Part shown: piece by piece, positions 23,812 to 37,500 of the stretch
Layout: every line of letters begins with the position of its first letter
Position numbering within the stretch: position 1 is the first letter of the stretch
The notes under the pieces: generated by a model
What the model was told of the DNA's origin: nothing
Seen by the model: only the letters and a program-made list of their open reading frames with translations
The model's database searches: none
Made by a program: the position numbers and the translations under genes
Assembly: GCF_029227915.1 (NCBI RefSeq)
Contig: NC_079884.1
Location: 24,056,001-24,120,000 of the forward strand
Direction: 5' to 3'
Source: Hydractinia symbiolongicarpus
Lineage: Eukaryota; Cnidaria; Hydrozoa; Anthoathecata; Hydractiniidae
Length of the DNA: 64,000 nt

Positions 23812-26800
23812 TCACTTGCTTAGTTTCTTCTTTTCAGTTTCATCTTCATTAACCTCGCTACTTTTTCTTTTCTCTCCTTTCTTTAACCATGCAGACATCA
23901 GCTGCCCAGATCGAGCCTTTTTAGCTGCTTCCTTCACTCTGCAAACGGATAGAAAAATCAATAGTATCATAGACAACTATAGCGAGTTTCAGCATAAAAA
24001 GTTTACCATAATATCACATAATGGTCAAGGTAAAAGTGTAACTTACAAATCGATTTTCTTGACACAGTCTTCGGTATTATTTCGAACATTATTTACAACT
24101 GAGGAAACTGGGTACCATTCCAAACAATTTTTTGGTTTTAATAAATCTAGAGCCTACAAAAATAGAGAAAACTTCTATTAAAGAATCTTTGTTTCTGGAG
24201 AAAGACAGAAGAAATATACTTTAAGGAAATGAAAAGTCAAAATAGAGGATTAAGAAGTTTCTGGATTCTGTTTTCAATGCAGTTTCAATTTAGCTACCTT
24301 AAGGTAATTCATATTCGTGAGTTTCCGTGGAAATTATTTGATTTGCTATATTCGCGAAATTCCCAAAGATTGATTTTCGCGAATTTTGGATTTTTTTCCT
24401 GAGAACCTTTCTTACGTCATGACAGAGATGACAATTTCTCTGATAAATATGAACGAGATTTTGATGTTGATGAAGGACGAAATGCCTTTTAAATATTTGA
24501 GGAAATGTGGTAAACTTGTTTTGCAATAAAAGCATTAATCATGCAAATTATGTAATAATATTCGGCCATTTGTAAAAATAAATTCCCGCGAAATTTGTTG
24601 AAGCTATCTATTTGCGACATCAAATTTTCGCGAAATCTACAAAATTTCAAAACTTCAATTCAGGAAATCGCGAAATTAAATTTTCGCGGATATTAATTCC
24701 GTTAAGGTAGTACCTTCTTCCATGGTATGGTATCAACATTCAACCATTGTGATATATCGTCTTCGCTATCCAAGATGGCCTACATACAGAACACAAATCA
24801 TTTAAAATTTATGAGGTTATAACACAGCGCAAACAGAATGCAAGTTAATAACCCAGGTAGAGTTCAAGTGTATACCATTTTTGTCAAAATAGCGTTTTAA
24901 ATTTTACACTGCGGATTTCCTGCTGTGAAAAAATGTAATTAAACTTTTCTTCACACATTTTTCCGAATTTTCGACTTCTGTTTAAATTTGCTGTAAAAGC
25001 ATTAAACGCTGAAACAAGTATTTAGCCCAAAGATGCTTTAATTCTTAACGTCAGCCCGGATGTCTTTTTCACGTTATGGAAATTTAATATACCATCCAGG
25101 GAAATATTAATTTTTCTTTTTTAAAAATTTATTTTAAATTGCATTACGCATGCGTCAAACTGTTTGCTACATGAACATTTTTCGTGAAGTGTAAAACCGC
25201 CACGACAGTCAAAGTGACCTCACCCAGCAGCTTGCTGGCAACATTTTCACGAATCAATTGATTTTCGCGAACACACCCTAAAAACATTACGTTACTTAAA
25301 TAAAATATGCCTTTTTAAAACTTGGTGATTTATAAATTTGAAATTACAAAAATAAATGATAATTAGCTTCAGGTAATTTTTTTTTACAAAATTAATTTCG
25401 CCTACAAGCCAATAAAAATTTTCGCGAAAATTATTTTTGCGAATGAAGCAAAAAATAATTTTTTGGAAAATTTTCGACTTTAAAGCATGTGTAAAGCCTC
25501 ATCGAATAAAAGTTTTATTTCAAAGCAAACTATGAACTCACATACAAAACGCTGGTACTAACGAATAAAGCATATAGACATGAACCTTTAACTAATATCT
25601 GACTTCTTGACATGATAAAACTTTGTCTTCAAAACTCGTTCGTTTGTGGAATTTCGTGACTACCTTTTTCTCGGTCTTTCATTGTGCTTTCATATAAGGG
25701 ATCTGTAAAATTTACAGATCCCTTATATGAAAGCACAATGCGCGAACATTTTCCGTAAGATAGAATGGTCCGATTTTTCTTGACTTTTTTTTTAAATTGG
25801 AGGAATTAAGAAGCTAAATATCAAGAACGTCCCAAACCCTGCAGTTTAAAGCTCTTATAAGAAAAGTGTAAAAAACAACAGATGAAAAAAACTTGCAGCA
25901 AATTTTTTAAAGCAACTTACAGGCATCCTGTGATGAAGCCATTGTACTGAGGACGACGCATCAACTGTTATCACTGTGTATGTGTATAACTCACCTTCCT
26001 GGACATAATAATAAAATAAAAAGTTAATGTGTCAGCATGGCTCATTAAGTGTCAGAAATTCGAATAAAAAAGCTGACACTTTATGAGCACATGCATATTA
26101 GAATTTTATCGTACTTTCAGACTGATAATGCGTATTAACAGTCAATTTAAAAATCATTTAAGAAAAGAAACACTTGCGAATCTGTTATCGAATTCTTCGT
26201 GAGAAATAGTTTGCTAAAGCTATATTTACTTCAGTTCCCTGTATATTTTTCTTAAAATAACAGCAAAAACAAAAAAAACAAAAACTTCTGGGTAAATTTT
26301 AAATGATAAAATGATAATAAAATCCTTTAAAAAGATTTTTCGTCCGATTTTTGTGTCCAGTTTGCAAAATGATTATTCCCTGATGAAATAAAGATGTGAC
26401 ACTCTAAGTTATAACATAACGCAAGTTATTTTAACTATATGAGTTTCTCACTATTCGAAGGGTTAGTTTAAAATGATAACCGATAAGCTTCTGAGAGGTA
26501 TAAATTTTTTTTGCAAAATGGTTTTTAAATGGATAAACATGAAAGGAAGTATAAAAGCTGTAAAAAAATGGATTGGAAGGGGTGGAAAAGGGGACATCAC
26601 AACCAGAATTAGGGTTGAAGTACATAAGTCGTCAATTTGCATACCTCTGATATTTGTTTATCAAACAGACCAGCCATTGATAACATTGGTTTCGACTCAG
26701 CAGGTAGTTTATCAGAACCTTTCAATTGGATATAATAAGGTTGCTTTTCTTTTCCATTAACTTTCCATTCATAAAATCTAAAGGACAACATCTATATCAT

Positions 26801-29800
26801 CCGCAACTTCATAACATTAAGCGTCAGAACACACAAAAAAGGGGACACAATGCATTTACATGAATCAGGTGGTTCTAATGATTTCAAACCACATGGTTCA
26901 GTGTATAGTGAAGTTGCAGATCTCAAAGTTTTTAAAGATTATTTTTTCGTTTGTTTGATGCTCCACTGTACGAAAAGTAGTATTTGAAAAAAAATTGTAG
27001 TAGACTAATCTAAATACAATATTTTTAGATTTCAAAAATAAATCACTTTGGATATTATTATCAAATTAGTTCAATCCTTAGAAGCAAGGTAAATCCGGTT
27101 GAATTCCATAAGCAGGTAGATTCATTGCACTTTTGTAATACGATAAGTATGATTATGTTGTTGTTTACAAACTAAAAAGAAGCGATATGTAGAAATTATT
27201 CAAAATTAGAATGGTGATGACCGAGTTGACCGAGTCAGATTTTCCCAGTCTTCATTCAAACAAATTTATATGTTCATAATTAACTCATAGTTGTGTTCAT
27301 TTGATAAAAATAGGTCAAAACATGGTATTTACCCATCTGCTAGAACAATGCATCTTTGTCCTTTCTCAAGCGCATTCATGAATGACTTCTTTTCCGTTAA
27401 TGTATCACATCTGCAGTTGATCATATTGAAGGAAAACTTCTTAGGATCTCCTTTGTGCCAAGATGGAACCAATCCCCATTGCATTGGTAGTAAAATCCTT
27501 TCTGAGAGATCTTCATTTTCAGATGAGAAAAACTTATTCTTTAAAAGGATAGGGCTATAAAAAAGTGTAGACTATTATAGGATATATGAAAAAGAACCAC
27601 ATTTCGCAGAGACTTTTCTAGTGATTTACATTAAAAACAGAGAAAGTTCCAAAGAAATGTGGCTTAGCTGTAAATTTTGAAACAGATTTAAAGTCTGAGG
27701 CTGAAATTACTTATTCTTGAGTTCAGAATAGATGCCCGTGGGTATTAATTCTTAAAACAACATGTTCTGCAAAGGTTAATCGTAAAAGAGAAGATAGTTT
27801 AATGAGAAAAATCTTATCATTTCCTCGTGAGCAACATCAGTTTTGTAATCTTCATACAAGAGCTTCCAAATGCAAAAAGTAAATTCCACAAACTTTTCTT
27901 TCTATGCTTCTTAATTGCAAAAACGGATCAGCAAAAATTGATTTTCACAAAATTCTGACACAAGCTTGATCTGGAATGTGTATATATTATATTATTAAAA
28001 GATTATATTCTGGCATATCCGTATACAAATATACATAGCTCTTCAACCAGAAATTTTTAAATATACTAAGTATATATTTTTTAATTTACATGATTTTATT
28101 TACCGAAAATTTGCAGTTTTAAAATTAAAAACACTCATTTAATCTATCTAATTTTTTGATGATTTCTGGCCCTGGAATGTCTGGTGTTACTTGGATAACA
28201 AGCGCCTTTGCTCACCATTTCTGAATGGTCTGTAATGGAGGCTGTGAAAGCTTGTGGTTATTTCATAAAGTATAATTCTTATTCTATAATATTTAACGAA
28301 ATTTTTCAGGCAAAATAAAAGTTGGTTTCTTCAGTTTTGATATATTCTAAACTTTTTGAGTTTAACTAGTTTTTGCTCAAAAGGCAACTTTTAAAAAGTG
28401 TTTTTTTTTTAAAATTATATATGTAAATGAGAAACAACATACGAGCAGGATTTGGGGCCTTTATTATATGATGGATTGTAAGCGTTTCCTCCAGCAGATT
28501 TCCATTGTGGTTTGGAAGTTTTGCCACCATTGGATCTGTATGAACAGGCATCAGCTATTTCTCCCGGTGCACGAGTACTAGAGAAAAATATAAAATAGTA
28601 GGTTACTCACACCCTATGTATAACACATCACACATTATGTATTTAAATGTATATGTACCACAGGCAGTTACATCAAATTAAATCAAGGAAAGTTGAACAG
28701 CGCTTCTAATGATGTACACAATATTTGAGTCTGTATACAAGCTCGGTAATATCCCATTCTCAGATATGGTGATTATAATCATCAAATTTTAAAAAAGAAA
28801 CAAAAAAACCTTTGGGGAAAACAAGAGGATTTATCAGCAAAAATTATATATGGGAAATTTTAAATACAATTATGATATAAGGACAGGATTTATTAAGAGT
28901 TTGACCATATTATTCAACTGCATCTATATCAACTGCACTGAAACATTTTCAGTGCATTATTGAAGATATTATTTCGGTTTGTCTGTTCAGTATTCATATT
29001 ACTGTGGAAAGTTTATCATTTCTTGAACATGATGGTTTAGTAGGCGACGTTTCGGGAGATCCTTCTCCCATCATCGGGCAAAGTAAAATGATGTTGCGCA
29101 TGTATTTATATAATTGCAGAGGATCGAAATTCATAAAAATTAACCAATCAGAAACGAGCTGATAATTACAGTTAATTACGGTAATTACCATTTTCGGACC
29201 TGGATGTAGGTAACTACTTCTTCTGTAGGGCTGGTAACCAAATCTCAGGAAGTTGATACGAGATGCTGTTTATGTGTTTGTTACGTTCTACACTGTTGAT
29301 GGTTTCTTTAATCTTCCTGGCTGTTGTTCTGAATTCTCTGTCAATGATTTTCTTCTCATCCCAATTAAACTGATGACTTCTGCTCCAGCTGTGGTCCGCA
29401 ATTTCGTTTTTCTTCACATCTCCGTTTCTCACTGCGCGCATATGTTCTTGTACTCGTTGCTTAAACTTTCTTTTTGTTTCGCCTATATACACTGCATCAC
29501 AATCTTTACACGGGATTTCGTAAACAACATTGCTTTGTTCTTCCAGGTTTATTTTGTCTTTTGGTTTAGACAAAGTGCTTCTTAGGGTGTCTTTAGAGGT
29601 AAGAATGCATTTGATCTTGTGTTGCCTTAAAACTCACTGGTACCTGGTACGAATGGTAGGAATGCTGATGCGATAAATTCCTCTGATGTTTCCTTGTTGT
29701 CTCCGTTGCATCTTCCCTTCATTTTATTTTCTACTTGCGTGATGACTTTATGACTGTATCCATTTGCGATTAATGCATTTCTTACACGTCGAATTTCTAT

Positions 29801-32189
29801 TTTCCTCTCCTGTTTGTCACTGACTACACTGTTGGCACGATTCAGTAATGAAGATATGACACTTTCTTTACAAGATTTCTGATGGTTTGATTTGAAGTTA
29901 AGGTACTGGTCAGTGTGTGTTGGTTTACGATACACTGAAACTGAAATAGAACCATTCTTGCGTTTGACCAAAGTGTCCAGGAAAGCGATACTTCCATCTT
30001 GTTCAAGCTCAACAGTGAATTTGATTTGTCGATGTAGGCCGTTAATGTGTTCATGGAACTCTTCTAGATGAGATCTTTTGATTATGGCGAATACGTCCTC
30101 AACAAGTCTTTTCCAAACCTTTGGACGTCTGTCTGATGTGACTAATGCTGTTGTCTCATTTCGATAAGGTCTTTAATGATGTTTAAGGTGTCTTTTATGA
30201 GAACATTTGTGTAGAGTGATGTGACATCAAATGATACCATGCATTCGTCGTCTGCTATCTTTATTTCTCTGATGCATTCCGAAAATTCTTTTGAGTTTTT
30301 GCTGTGGTCACTTGCTGTGAATTTGCTGAGGATGAAAGCAACAAATTTTGATAGGTTGTATAACGGCCTACTAAACCATCATGTTCAAGAAATGATAAAC
30401 TTTCCACAGTAATTTTCAGTGCAGTTGATATATGTGGTCAATTTTTTTGTAAAACATCAAATGTTTGGTTACTAATAGAGGCAGTTGCACTTAGTGTATA
30501 AACTTTCATAAACTAAACTAAATTAAAATAAATTAAATTTTCATGTTCCCATAAGTTTTGATGCTGAATTAAAATATGTTGATCATTTTTGTTGAAAATG
30601 CTCAGTATATTTGAAGCATGTTAACCTGGATCTGAGAAGAGATGGCAATAGAAAAAGATAATGTATTTGCGATTTCAGAATTAGGAAACCATCTTTAATT
30701 TTCTATTGCTACTTTGATAGCTTTATCACTTATATCTTGGCACAAATAACTGGGTCGATTTTGCACAGAACACAACATTATAGCTAGCGTATACCGTCCT
30801 TATTATGTGAACGTCTTAATTCTGTGATTTCAATTTCCTTGGTTCTCTTTTTACTGGCAACACTGGATGGCTAATGATGTCCTGAGTCCCAGTCTAGGAT
30901 GTATATACCATATTATCATTCTCACAGTAATAAAACTTACTTATAGAACAGACACTGTAAACAATGAGGACATTTTTTGCACAGTGGGGGTATGGCATTT
31001 TAATGGTTACCTCCTGCGAAAAATCATATGTGTTCAACTACACATATGAAAGATCTTTAAAAGTTATCTAGACATCCTTTTATTTCTTTGCTAGTTCATA
31101 ATATCATAATTTTGCATAATTAGCGCAACTTTTAAGACAAATATCTCGAGAATGGATAAAGATTTTTCAAAAAAATAAAAAGATTTTTTAGACAACTTTC
31201 AAAGATCTTTTATACGAGCTCAACTTATTTTTAGCAGGAGGTAACCTTTAAGTGTCATGTCCAAAAGGCTGTTGGTTCAAAATCATGTTCCGCCCAGATT
31301 GCGAAAACGGCCTGTTTACAACCGGGACAGCCGGATTATGTACGCATGGTCCGATTATATTATTTTTGCACTGGTTATGTTGTGGTGACCGGATTATGAA
31401 CGCTGATATAATGGCTGGCCAGGCATGCTGTGATTGGCATTTTCTTCGAGCTTTTGTTAATTAAACATTCTCTGGAAGATAGAACACCCCTAAAACGTAA
31501 TTCTTAGTATAAAGTACTCTTGTAGTAAATATATTTCAACATAATATACCTTGAAGCAACTAAATTTCACGGAACTTAAACTATTCTTTTTGCGGGAATT
31601 AAGTTTGGTAAAAAGTTATTAAGCTTGCGAATCCCAAAATTTAGTATTTGCCACGAAATTTCATTTTATTTGAGAACAACAACAACTTTGCCACCAGGGC
31701 TATTTGCTTGTGTCAGAAGTGATGACGAATGATATAAAAGCGGTTGGCTCGGATTATATTTGTTCTATAAGTCTGGAATAATATTTGACTGATTATGTGC
31801 GTTTTATAATAAGTGAGAAATAATATAACAATATTGTATATAAGCCAGTCAGCCCTATTATGTTCGTTCTATAAGTCTTGAATAAAAAAAATAACAATTC
31901 CAGTTCATTTAAGAACATTTATTCCTTTATATCTATAAATTTAAGAAAATAGTCAATTTTTCTTATGGGATCCTTCTTCATTGCCTGTAGTAAGGATGCA
32001 CGTGCATACGGAACTTTGTAGGCTAAACATTTGCAACTTATTTGTAGCTAGATCACTTAGTGCGCTTGGGATTAAAAGGGTTAGCTAGCTAGAAAGTGAC
32101 CTAGAAAGTGACCCAACTAAGAATTGAACAAAAATAAAAATGGACATGAGATAACATATCTATACATACCAAGCTGTTCGGCCACACAT
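23812..32189 (-). CDS. HMCES: HMCES, SRAP-domain abasic-site DNA crosslinker, 8 exons, 295 aa
   Basis: Coding exons on minus: 32189-32170, 28577-28443, 27554-27333, 26777-26645, 25998-25921, 24779-24714, 24153-24047, 23938-23812 (stop TGA). All are GT-AG and phases close exactly. Exon 1 encodes only MCGRTAC with its last codon split; exposing Cys2 requires Met removal. SRAP signature residues are present: Cys2 (forms the thiazolidine link to abasic sites), NPSYN, MQWGLVPSW, NMINCRCDTL, GFYEW with the catalytic Glu (residue 129), MAGLFD, ITVDAS and HHRMP with the catalytic His (193). The C-terminus has a basic tail with a QLMSAWLKK motif, which resembles the QWLK motif of human HMCES that I take to be PCNA-binding. 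Known role: shields abasic sites in single-stranded DNA at replication forks. Human HMCES is 354 aa; the C-tail is shorter here. Confidence 0.95.
25680..25740. repeat. Perfect 61-nt palindrome (30-bp arms, 1-nt centre)
   Basis: Bases 25680-25709 are the exact reverse complement of 25711-25740, with a single A at 25710. The arms contain ctttcatataagggatctg. It lies in the HMCES intron between exons 5 and 6. Confidence 0.95.
28921..30440 (-). mobile_element. Penelope-like retroelement, decayed, with terminal inverted repeats
   Basis: Minus-strand remnants in order: RT motif A region (VSFDVTSLYTNV, near 30220-30260), a jump past motif B, a motif C region where the usual YVDD reads LVED (near 30097-30105), IAFLDTLVKRKNGS and YRKPTHTDQYLNF, a linker, then a GIY-YIG endonuclease (IPCKDCDAVYIGETKR, 29214-29573). 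The element is bounded by a perfect 48-bp inverted repeat, 28998-29045 and 30366-30413. Just outside, an 18-bp inverted match (atatcaactgcactgaaa, near 28926) recurs near 30416. There is no intact enzyme. It lies wholly in HMCES intron 1, on the same strand as HMCES. Confidence 0.88.
31005..31246. repeat. MITE with GGTTACCTCCTGC ends in HMCES intron 1
   Basis: Begins ggttacctcctgc and ends gcaggaggtaacc, exact inverted copies. Inner parts (aaagatctttaaaag / tttcaaagatctttta) extend the homology imperfectly. It is 242 bp, non-coding, and probably a non-autonomous DNA transposon. Confidence 0.75.
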
Positions 32190-34521
32190 CTTTTGATTGG
32201 TGAATTCTTTAGTGGAGATACACAAAAATACAGTCAGACACAATTGCTCTAAAAATCAACTGCTTAGAATCTTTTATGCAAAAAAAGGGTAAATCAAGAT
32301 TTAATACTATACGATGACAGTTTGATTTCAGGTTAAATTCACTTTAATGTTGCAGTAAGCTATAAATCTGTCAAAAATGAATGATTGCTCAGCCATCTTT
32401 TCGGGCATGCCTTCAAGCGATTTGTTTTGGTGTCGTGTAAAACTATCACGAAACATAAACTATGAATAACGGACCTCCGAAATATCCACCCCTACACTGG
32501 ACACCAACCTCCCGGGAATTTTGCATCTCTGTTTAATTTGATGACAAATGTTCGCGCATTTTGTTTTGTTTTTTATCACCTAAGAAAGAGAAATTAAAAA
32601 TAATTAGTCTTAAGCCTGTGGAAATCTACGTCAATTCACTGTCCAGGAAATAAGAAACTTACAGTAAATAAAAGCACACATGTTGCTCGCATAATAACTT
32701 CACATGGATCAATGCACCACAACCGAAGGAAAATTAGGGCATTAAGTATCTAGAAGCTGAACATACACCAGATCTTGTTTTGTATGTATAAAATCAAAAT
32801 CAGGTAAGGTGCAAGGCTTTTAAAAGTTAGTTTTGGTATCAGGCAAGAGGTTTGTTAAACCGTTTTAACACTCTAAAGGCATTACTAGCGACTCCCATAT
32901 ATTTACTGTCTTACCGTGGATCACTGTTATGAAATACAATCTTTGATCAAAACAAAAAATCTAATTGCTCGTTGACTCATTTCAAGAAAACCACATGATT
33001 TAGATTATTGGCCATATCTTCAGTGCTATATTTTTACGATTAAGTTATTAGTCACATTAGTTTTTAAATAGCCACAAGTGACAAATTTTTGCTAACTACA
33101 AATTTTGGCCGACATTTTTTCGGCGAAATTATTTTTTATCAAGAAGGTATCTTATTATAAACTTAGACCCTCTGCGTAGTTATGAAAAAGTATCTGCACT
33201 AGCCCAACAGATCATGCAAAACGCCAACCTCGATACTAGGTCTTTTTTTCTCTTTTCGATATAGTGACAACAAGGAGAAAACAAAGGTTGGTTGGAAAAA
33301 CGCGAATTTAGTCTTTCCAAAAGTAGACAATCAACTCAGTCTTTGAAAGAGAAAAACTAAAAAGCAACTCTGCGTGTTGTATTGAAAAACCTCCTTCACC
33401 CACAATATACAAATGACCACAAACCAACGGAGCCTAGAATTCATAGCGGATATAATAACTCAACCAAAGTCAGATTGTGTGGCGTTCTAATTATCATTTT
33501 AGAAGTTATGAGAGAAAGCAAAGGTATTTTACTGGGACTTGCCGGATAGCAAAAAAAACCTTGACAGTAACCTCATCCTGCTGCTTTCAAAACTTAAATT
33601 AAGTGAAACAGTTAAATCTTGGTCAAACAGTGGTAAAACAACGGTCAAACAGCGGTCAAGCAGTGGTCAAAAGTTCTTAGGTATTGATTCTTTTTTTCTC
33701 TTTCTCATGATTTTTATTTTTCTTAAAACTTCATTACTATATTACATATAAAATATTATTTACAAATTTCTTTCAGATAAACTTTCAAAAAAGTGTTTTT
33801 AAAAATAAATAAGCTATTTACTAACACCAGTACAAAAAATGTGTAGCGTAAAATATACAAATAAAACAGAACGCTGATTGGCTCAAAATGAAAAAACCGA
33901 CGCTGTGATTGGCTAAAAAAGCGATCAAGGAATCGGTTATGATAAAGACACAAATCCGGGAAAGCAACCTCGTTTTAACGGCTCAGGGGCCACAAGACCC
34001 TCGGGACGAGGTTGCCGGGAAAGAAAGCGGGGAAAATGTCAGAGAGCGCAAAATGCATTAAATTTATGGAAATAAAAATATAAAAATGATTCATTTCGTG
34101 TACAAACAAACCAAAAAAGTGATTTGTGAAGAAGATTCAAGAGGCGCAGCATTGCTGTTTACTGAGAAATTTATCATCCACGCGAATCGTTTGCTCGAAA
34201 CAATTTTGAACCAACACATATTCGTTTTGTGCGAGTAAAGTACTAAAATATAAAAAATTTATAAAAATTATCAAAAAATACCAAATTTGTAGAAAAAAAT
34301 AAGTTTATCGAAATTACATATTTTCTATCTCTTATTTAAGAATCATCTTCACTTGGCGGAATATTCCTTGCGGTGTGGAATTATCAAAAGTAAAATTAAG
34401 TCAAACTTTTTAACGGTTAAAATTTCCGCAGGCCGATCAAAATGCTTTAAATTATTTCGTCTAGTGAAGATAAGCCTTTAGTGCGCATGTATGTAGTTTA
34501 GGCATATATTTAGTCTGCTAT
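32190..34521. other. HMCES-RASEF-like spacer
   Basis: About 2.3 kb between the HMCES start codon and the 3' end of the RASEF-like gene. It should contain the HMCES promoter, but I see no clear TATA or initiator pattern. It holds one AACCTCG fold-back (33966-34013) and otherwise AT-rich sequence without supported coding frames. Confidence 0.4.
33966..34013. repeat. AACCTCG fold-back MITE (48 bp)
   Basis: AACCTCG at the left end and CGAGGTT at the right end, with an internal 'ggctcagggg' word shared with the copy at 59955-60044. One member of the family described in the findings. Confidence 0.6.
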
Positions 34522-37500
34522 TTAACAACAATTGTTTCGTTTTGTTCTTCGATTGTAATTCATACAGATCAGACTCTTTTCAAAATCGTTCCTTATGATT
34601 AGAGTTTCTTCCCTTTCCGCTAGCGAGCTAAGTTGAAAAATAAAATATTGTGGCAGTTTTCTTCAGGTATGTGCTTGTAGAAAATTTGTGGATTTTTTGT
34701 TGATGACACAATATTTTCAGTAAAGACACGGATTAATATTCGAACGATTAAATAAATAAGCGACTGAATGAATGAATGAAATAATGGATTAATTAATGAA
34801 TGAATGGATGAATAAATGAATAAAAAGAGAACATACCTCGATATCATATCAATCATTTTCTGGATGTTATCACCAGATTTTGCACTGGTTTCAATAAATA
34901 TAGCATCGTTATCCTAAAACATATTCAAATAAGTTTCAAACTATACAAAGCTGAAAAATCAACAAAGTCCACATAAAATAAAGTACAAAATCCTATTGGT
35001 ACTGTTATCAACGAGGGACCTGTGAAGGTGGTCTAGTACATTTAAAGCTACAACTTGACCTACGGAAGCCGTGCAAGTACAGCAAACGCTTAACTAGACA
35101 TAAATCCTATTCTCCTGCTGAAAATTAAGCAGAAAGGATTTACACTTTATAGTCCCTGGCATAATTCGATCGGGGATTAAACTCACGAACTTCCGCACTG
35201 GAGGTGGACGCTCTACCACAATGCCACCGGTCGGTAAACAGTGTAAGCAAATCAAAATTCAAGTACAACAGAAAAAATACCTTGGCTAACATCTCTCCCT
35301 TCTCACGGGGTACGCTTCTTCTGTGATCGAGATCGGATTTGTGTCCAACAAGAAGCAGCAACACGTTCTCACTCGTCAAATCCTAAAGTGGGAAATAGGA
35401 ATAAATAAAGTATATAAAGATAAAATGAAAAATGAAATAGCTTCGTCTAGTCTTATATTTTAAGCAACTTTTCAAGGTGCAACAGCACCACTTCCATTTT
35501 ACGAATATCAATACAAACAAAGAAATGTCCACATCTTTGATATTTTAATATCTTATACACCCTTGCTACACCATACCAGATCGCTATGGACAAAAAATAT
35601 CCATCTCAGACAGAATCTCCACTGCACCATATTCGCGACGATTTTTGTTATAAAAAGTAGAAACCAATTCAACTTTTCGTCATGATGAAAGTCGTGACTA
35701 ATCAAATTCGAGTATTGATGACGATTGTCGTAAAAATCATCCCGTGAAGATTCGTCTTTGTCTGTACTAATCTTTGCTTGTACTATTTTTCTGGTCTTGC
35801 AGAAAATTCGTTATTGCACGTAATTTGCAAAAAAATCGCAAAATATATTGCGCGAAAATTTTTTACGCGCAGAGTATAATTCTACAGTTTACCGAAGAAT
35901 GAAATCTCCAACACTTTAACTTTACCCGCGAAATTATTAATGCACGAAAGCTATACGAAAAAAGATAAGATTTCCCTCGTACTTACATGAACAGCTCGTA
36001 TCCACGACCTCGCATTGATGAATGAACTTTCTTCACTAATATCGTACACAAGAATGACAACATCCGATTTGCGATAGTACGAACGTGGTAGGCTGTTAAA
36101 CCTTAAAAGAACACAATTGGCGAGTAAAATAATGTAAAACGATGGCAACAAAGATATCAATAAGATCAGCAAGAAGACAAAAAATTAAATAAAGCAGATT
36201 GACTGTACCTCTCCTGGCCAACTGTGTCCCACAGGTTAAGCTTAATGACACTTTCTTCTGTTTCAATTACTTTCGTGTACGAGTCGAGTTGTGTGGTTTC
36301 ATGACGAGCCTTGGAAAACTTGTTAAAACACACTCTATGGATAATGCTTGTCTTTCCAACACCGCAATCACCACATAAAATAACTTTAAATTGCGTCTGA
36401 ACAGCTGAGGCGAATCGGATTGCTGAAGACTAGAAGCATATAGAGAATAACGCAAAATAATATTCTAACAAGACTTTTTACATGAAGGCATTGCCTATTA
36501 TTTATAATCAACAGTCCTTAGATTGAAGGTTGGAAAAGTCGTACCTATGGGAACATTACGCTCCCCTTACTTACAACCCAGTTTACTCAGTCGGTTTTTT
36601 ATTCCTATAATAAGAAGGTTTCACGAGACTTAATTGGCCACTATTGAATGTTGTAATTTATAAATATTTAGGTCAGGATAGCTCTTCTGCAAGATAATTG
36701 TGTAATAACCTTGACTCTCATAATAAAATTACCTTTCTTGGTGTACTAGTGTGCACTTGATCATCATCAGATTCCACATCACTTTTATCCACAGAATCAA
36801 CAAAAGTACGCTCCTCATCGTTAACAACTACGCTGTTTTCAGATTCTTCCACACCATTACTCATAGATGGTAACGGATCTGCAGTAAAGATTTCTTCTTC
36901 TTCCTCTTCTTCGTATGGTCTGTTTAACTCGTCGTGCAGCGACATGCTTTGGTTAAGGGTGGGTTGGAATTGTGTTTGATCTTCTGTTAGGATGTTGTTG
37001 TTTGTTGTTGTTATGTTCAACGCATCTTCTTCTAACAATTTGAAGCTTTCAGTGATATCATCATCACGAGGACTTAGCGTGATGTTTAAGTTTCTAAAGT
37101 ATAATGAAATATATAAATGCCCAACTTTTCTATTGTTGATATGTTTTATTAATATACTCTTGGCAGGATAGAGCAACCTTGTTTTCTGCTCAGGGTCTAT
37201 GAGACCTTGGGGACGAGGTTGAAGATGTAACGCTATCTATGCTACATACCTTAGCTCAGTGTTTTCCACTGATAAATTTGATATGTTTGCTTCAAGAAAT
37301 TCTTTCTCTTCTAAAAGATCTTTAAACTGCCTCATGAATCTACAAAGAAATTAAACTATTTATACTTTCATACTTGTCTGTACATGAACCAAAATGGTAG
37401 CCATGAGTGATATTGGGAGAATGTCCGTTGTTTTCAGCACTGTTCACACGAAACCCCAAAATTATTTTCGTGGCACAAACAGACTAATCTTCAACTTTTC

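Noticed and set aside
34335-34366. Alternative RASEF-like last exon (NIPPSEDDS)
   Set aside because: In phase, but with a weaker acceptor. The exon at 34522-34627 has a strong pyrimidine tract and gives a Cys-Cys end expected for a Rab.
35155-35229. Functional tRNA gene
   Set aside because: Box B is altered and the arms pair poorly; better explained as a SINE head or pseudogene.
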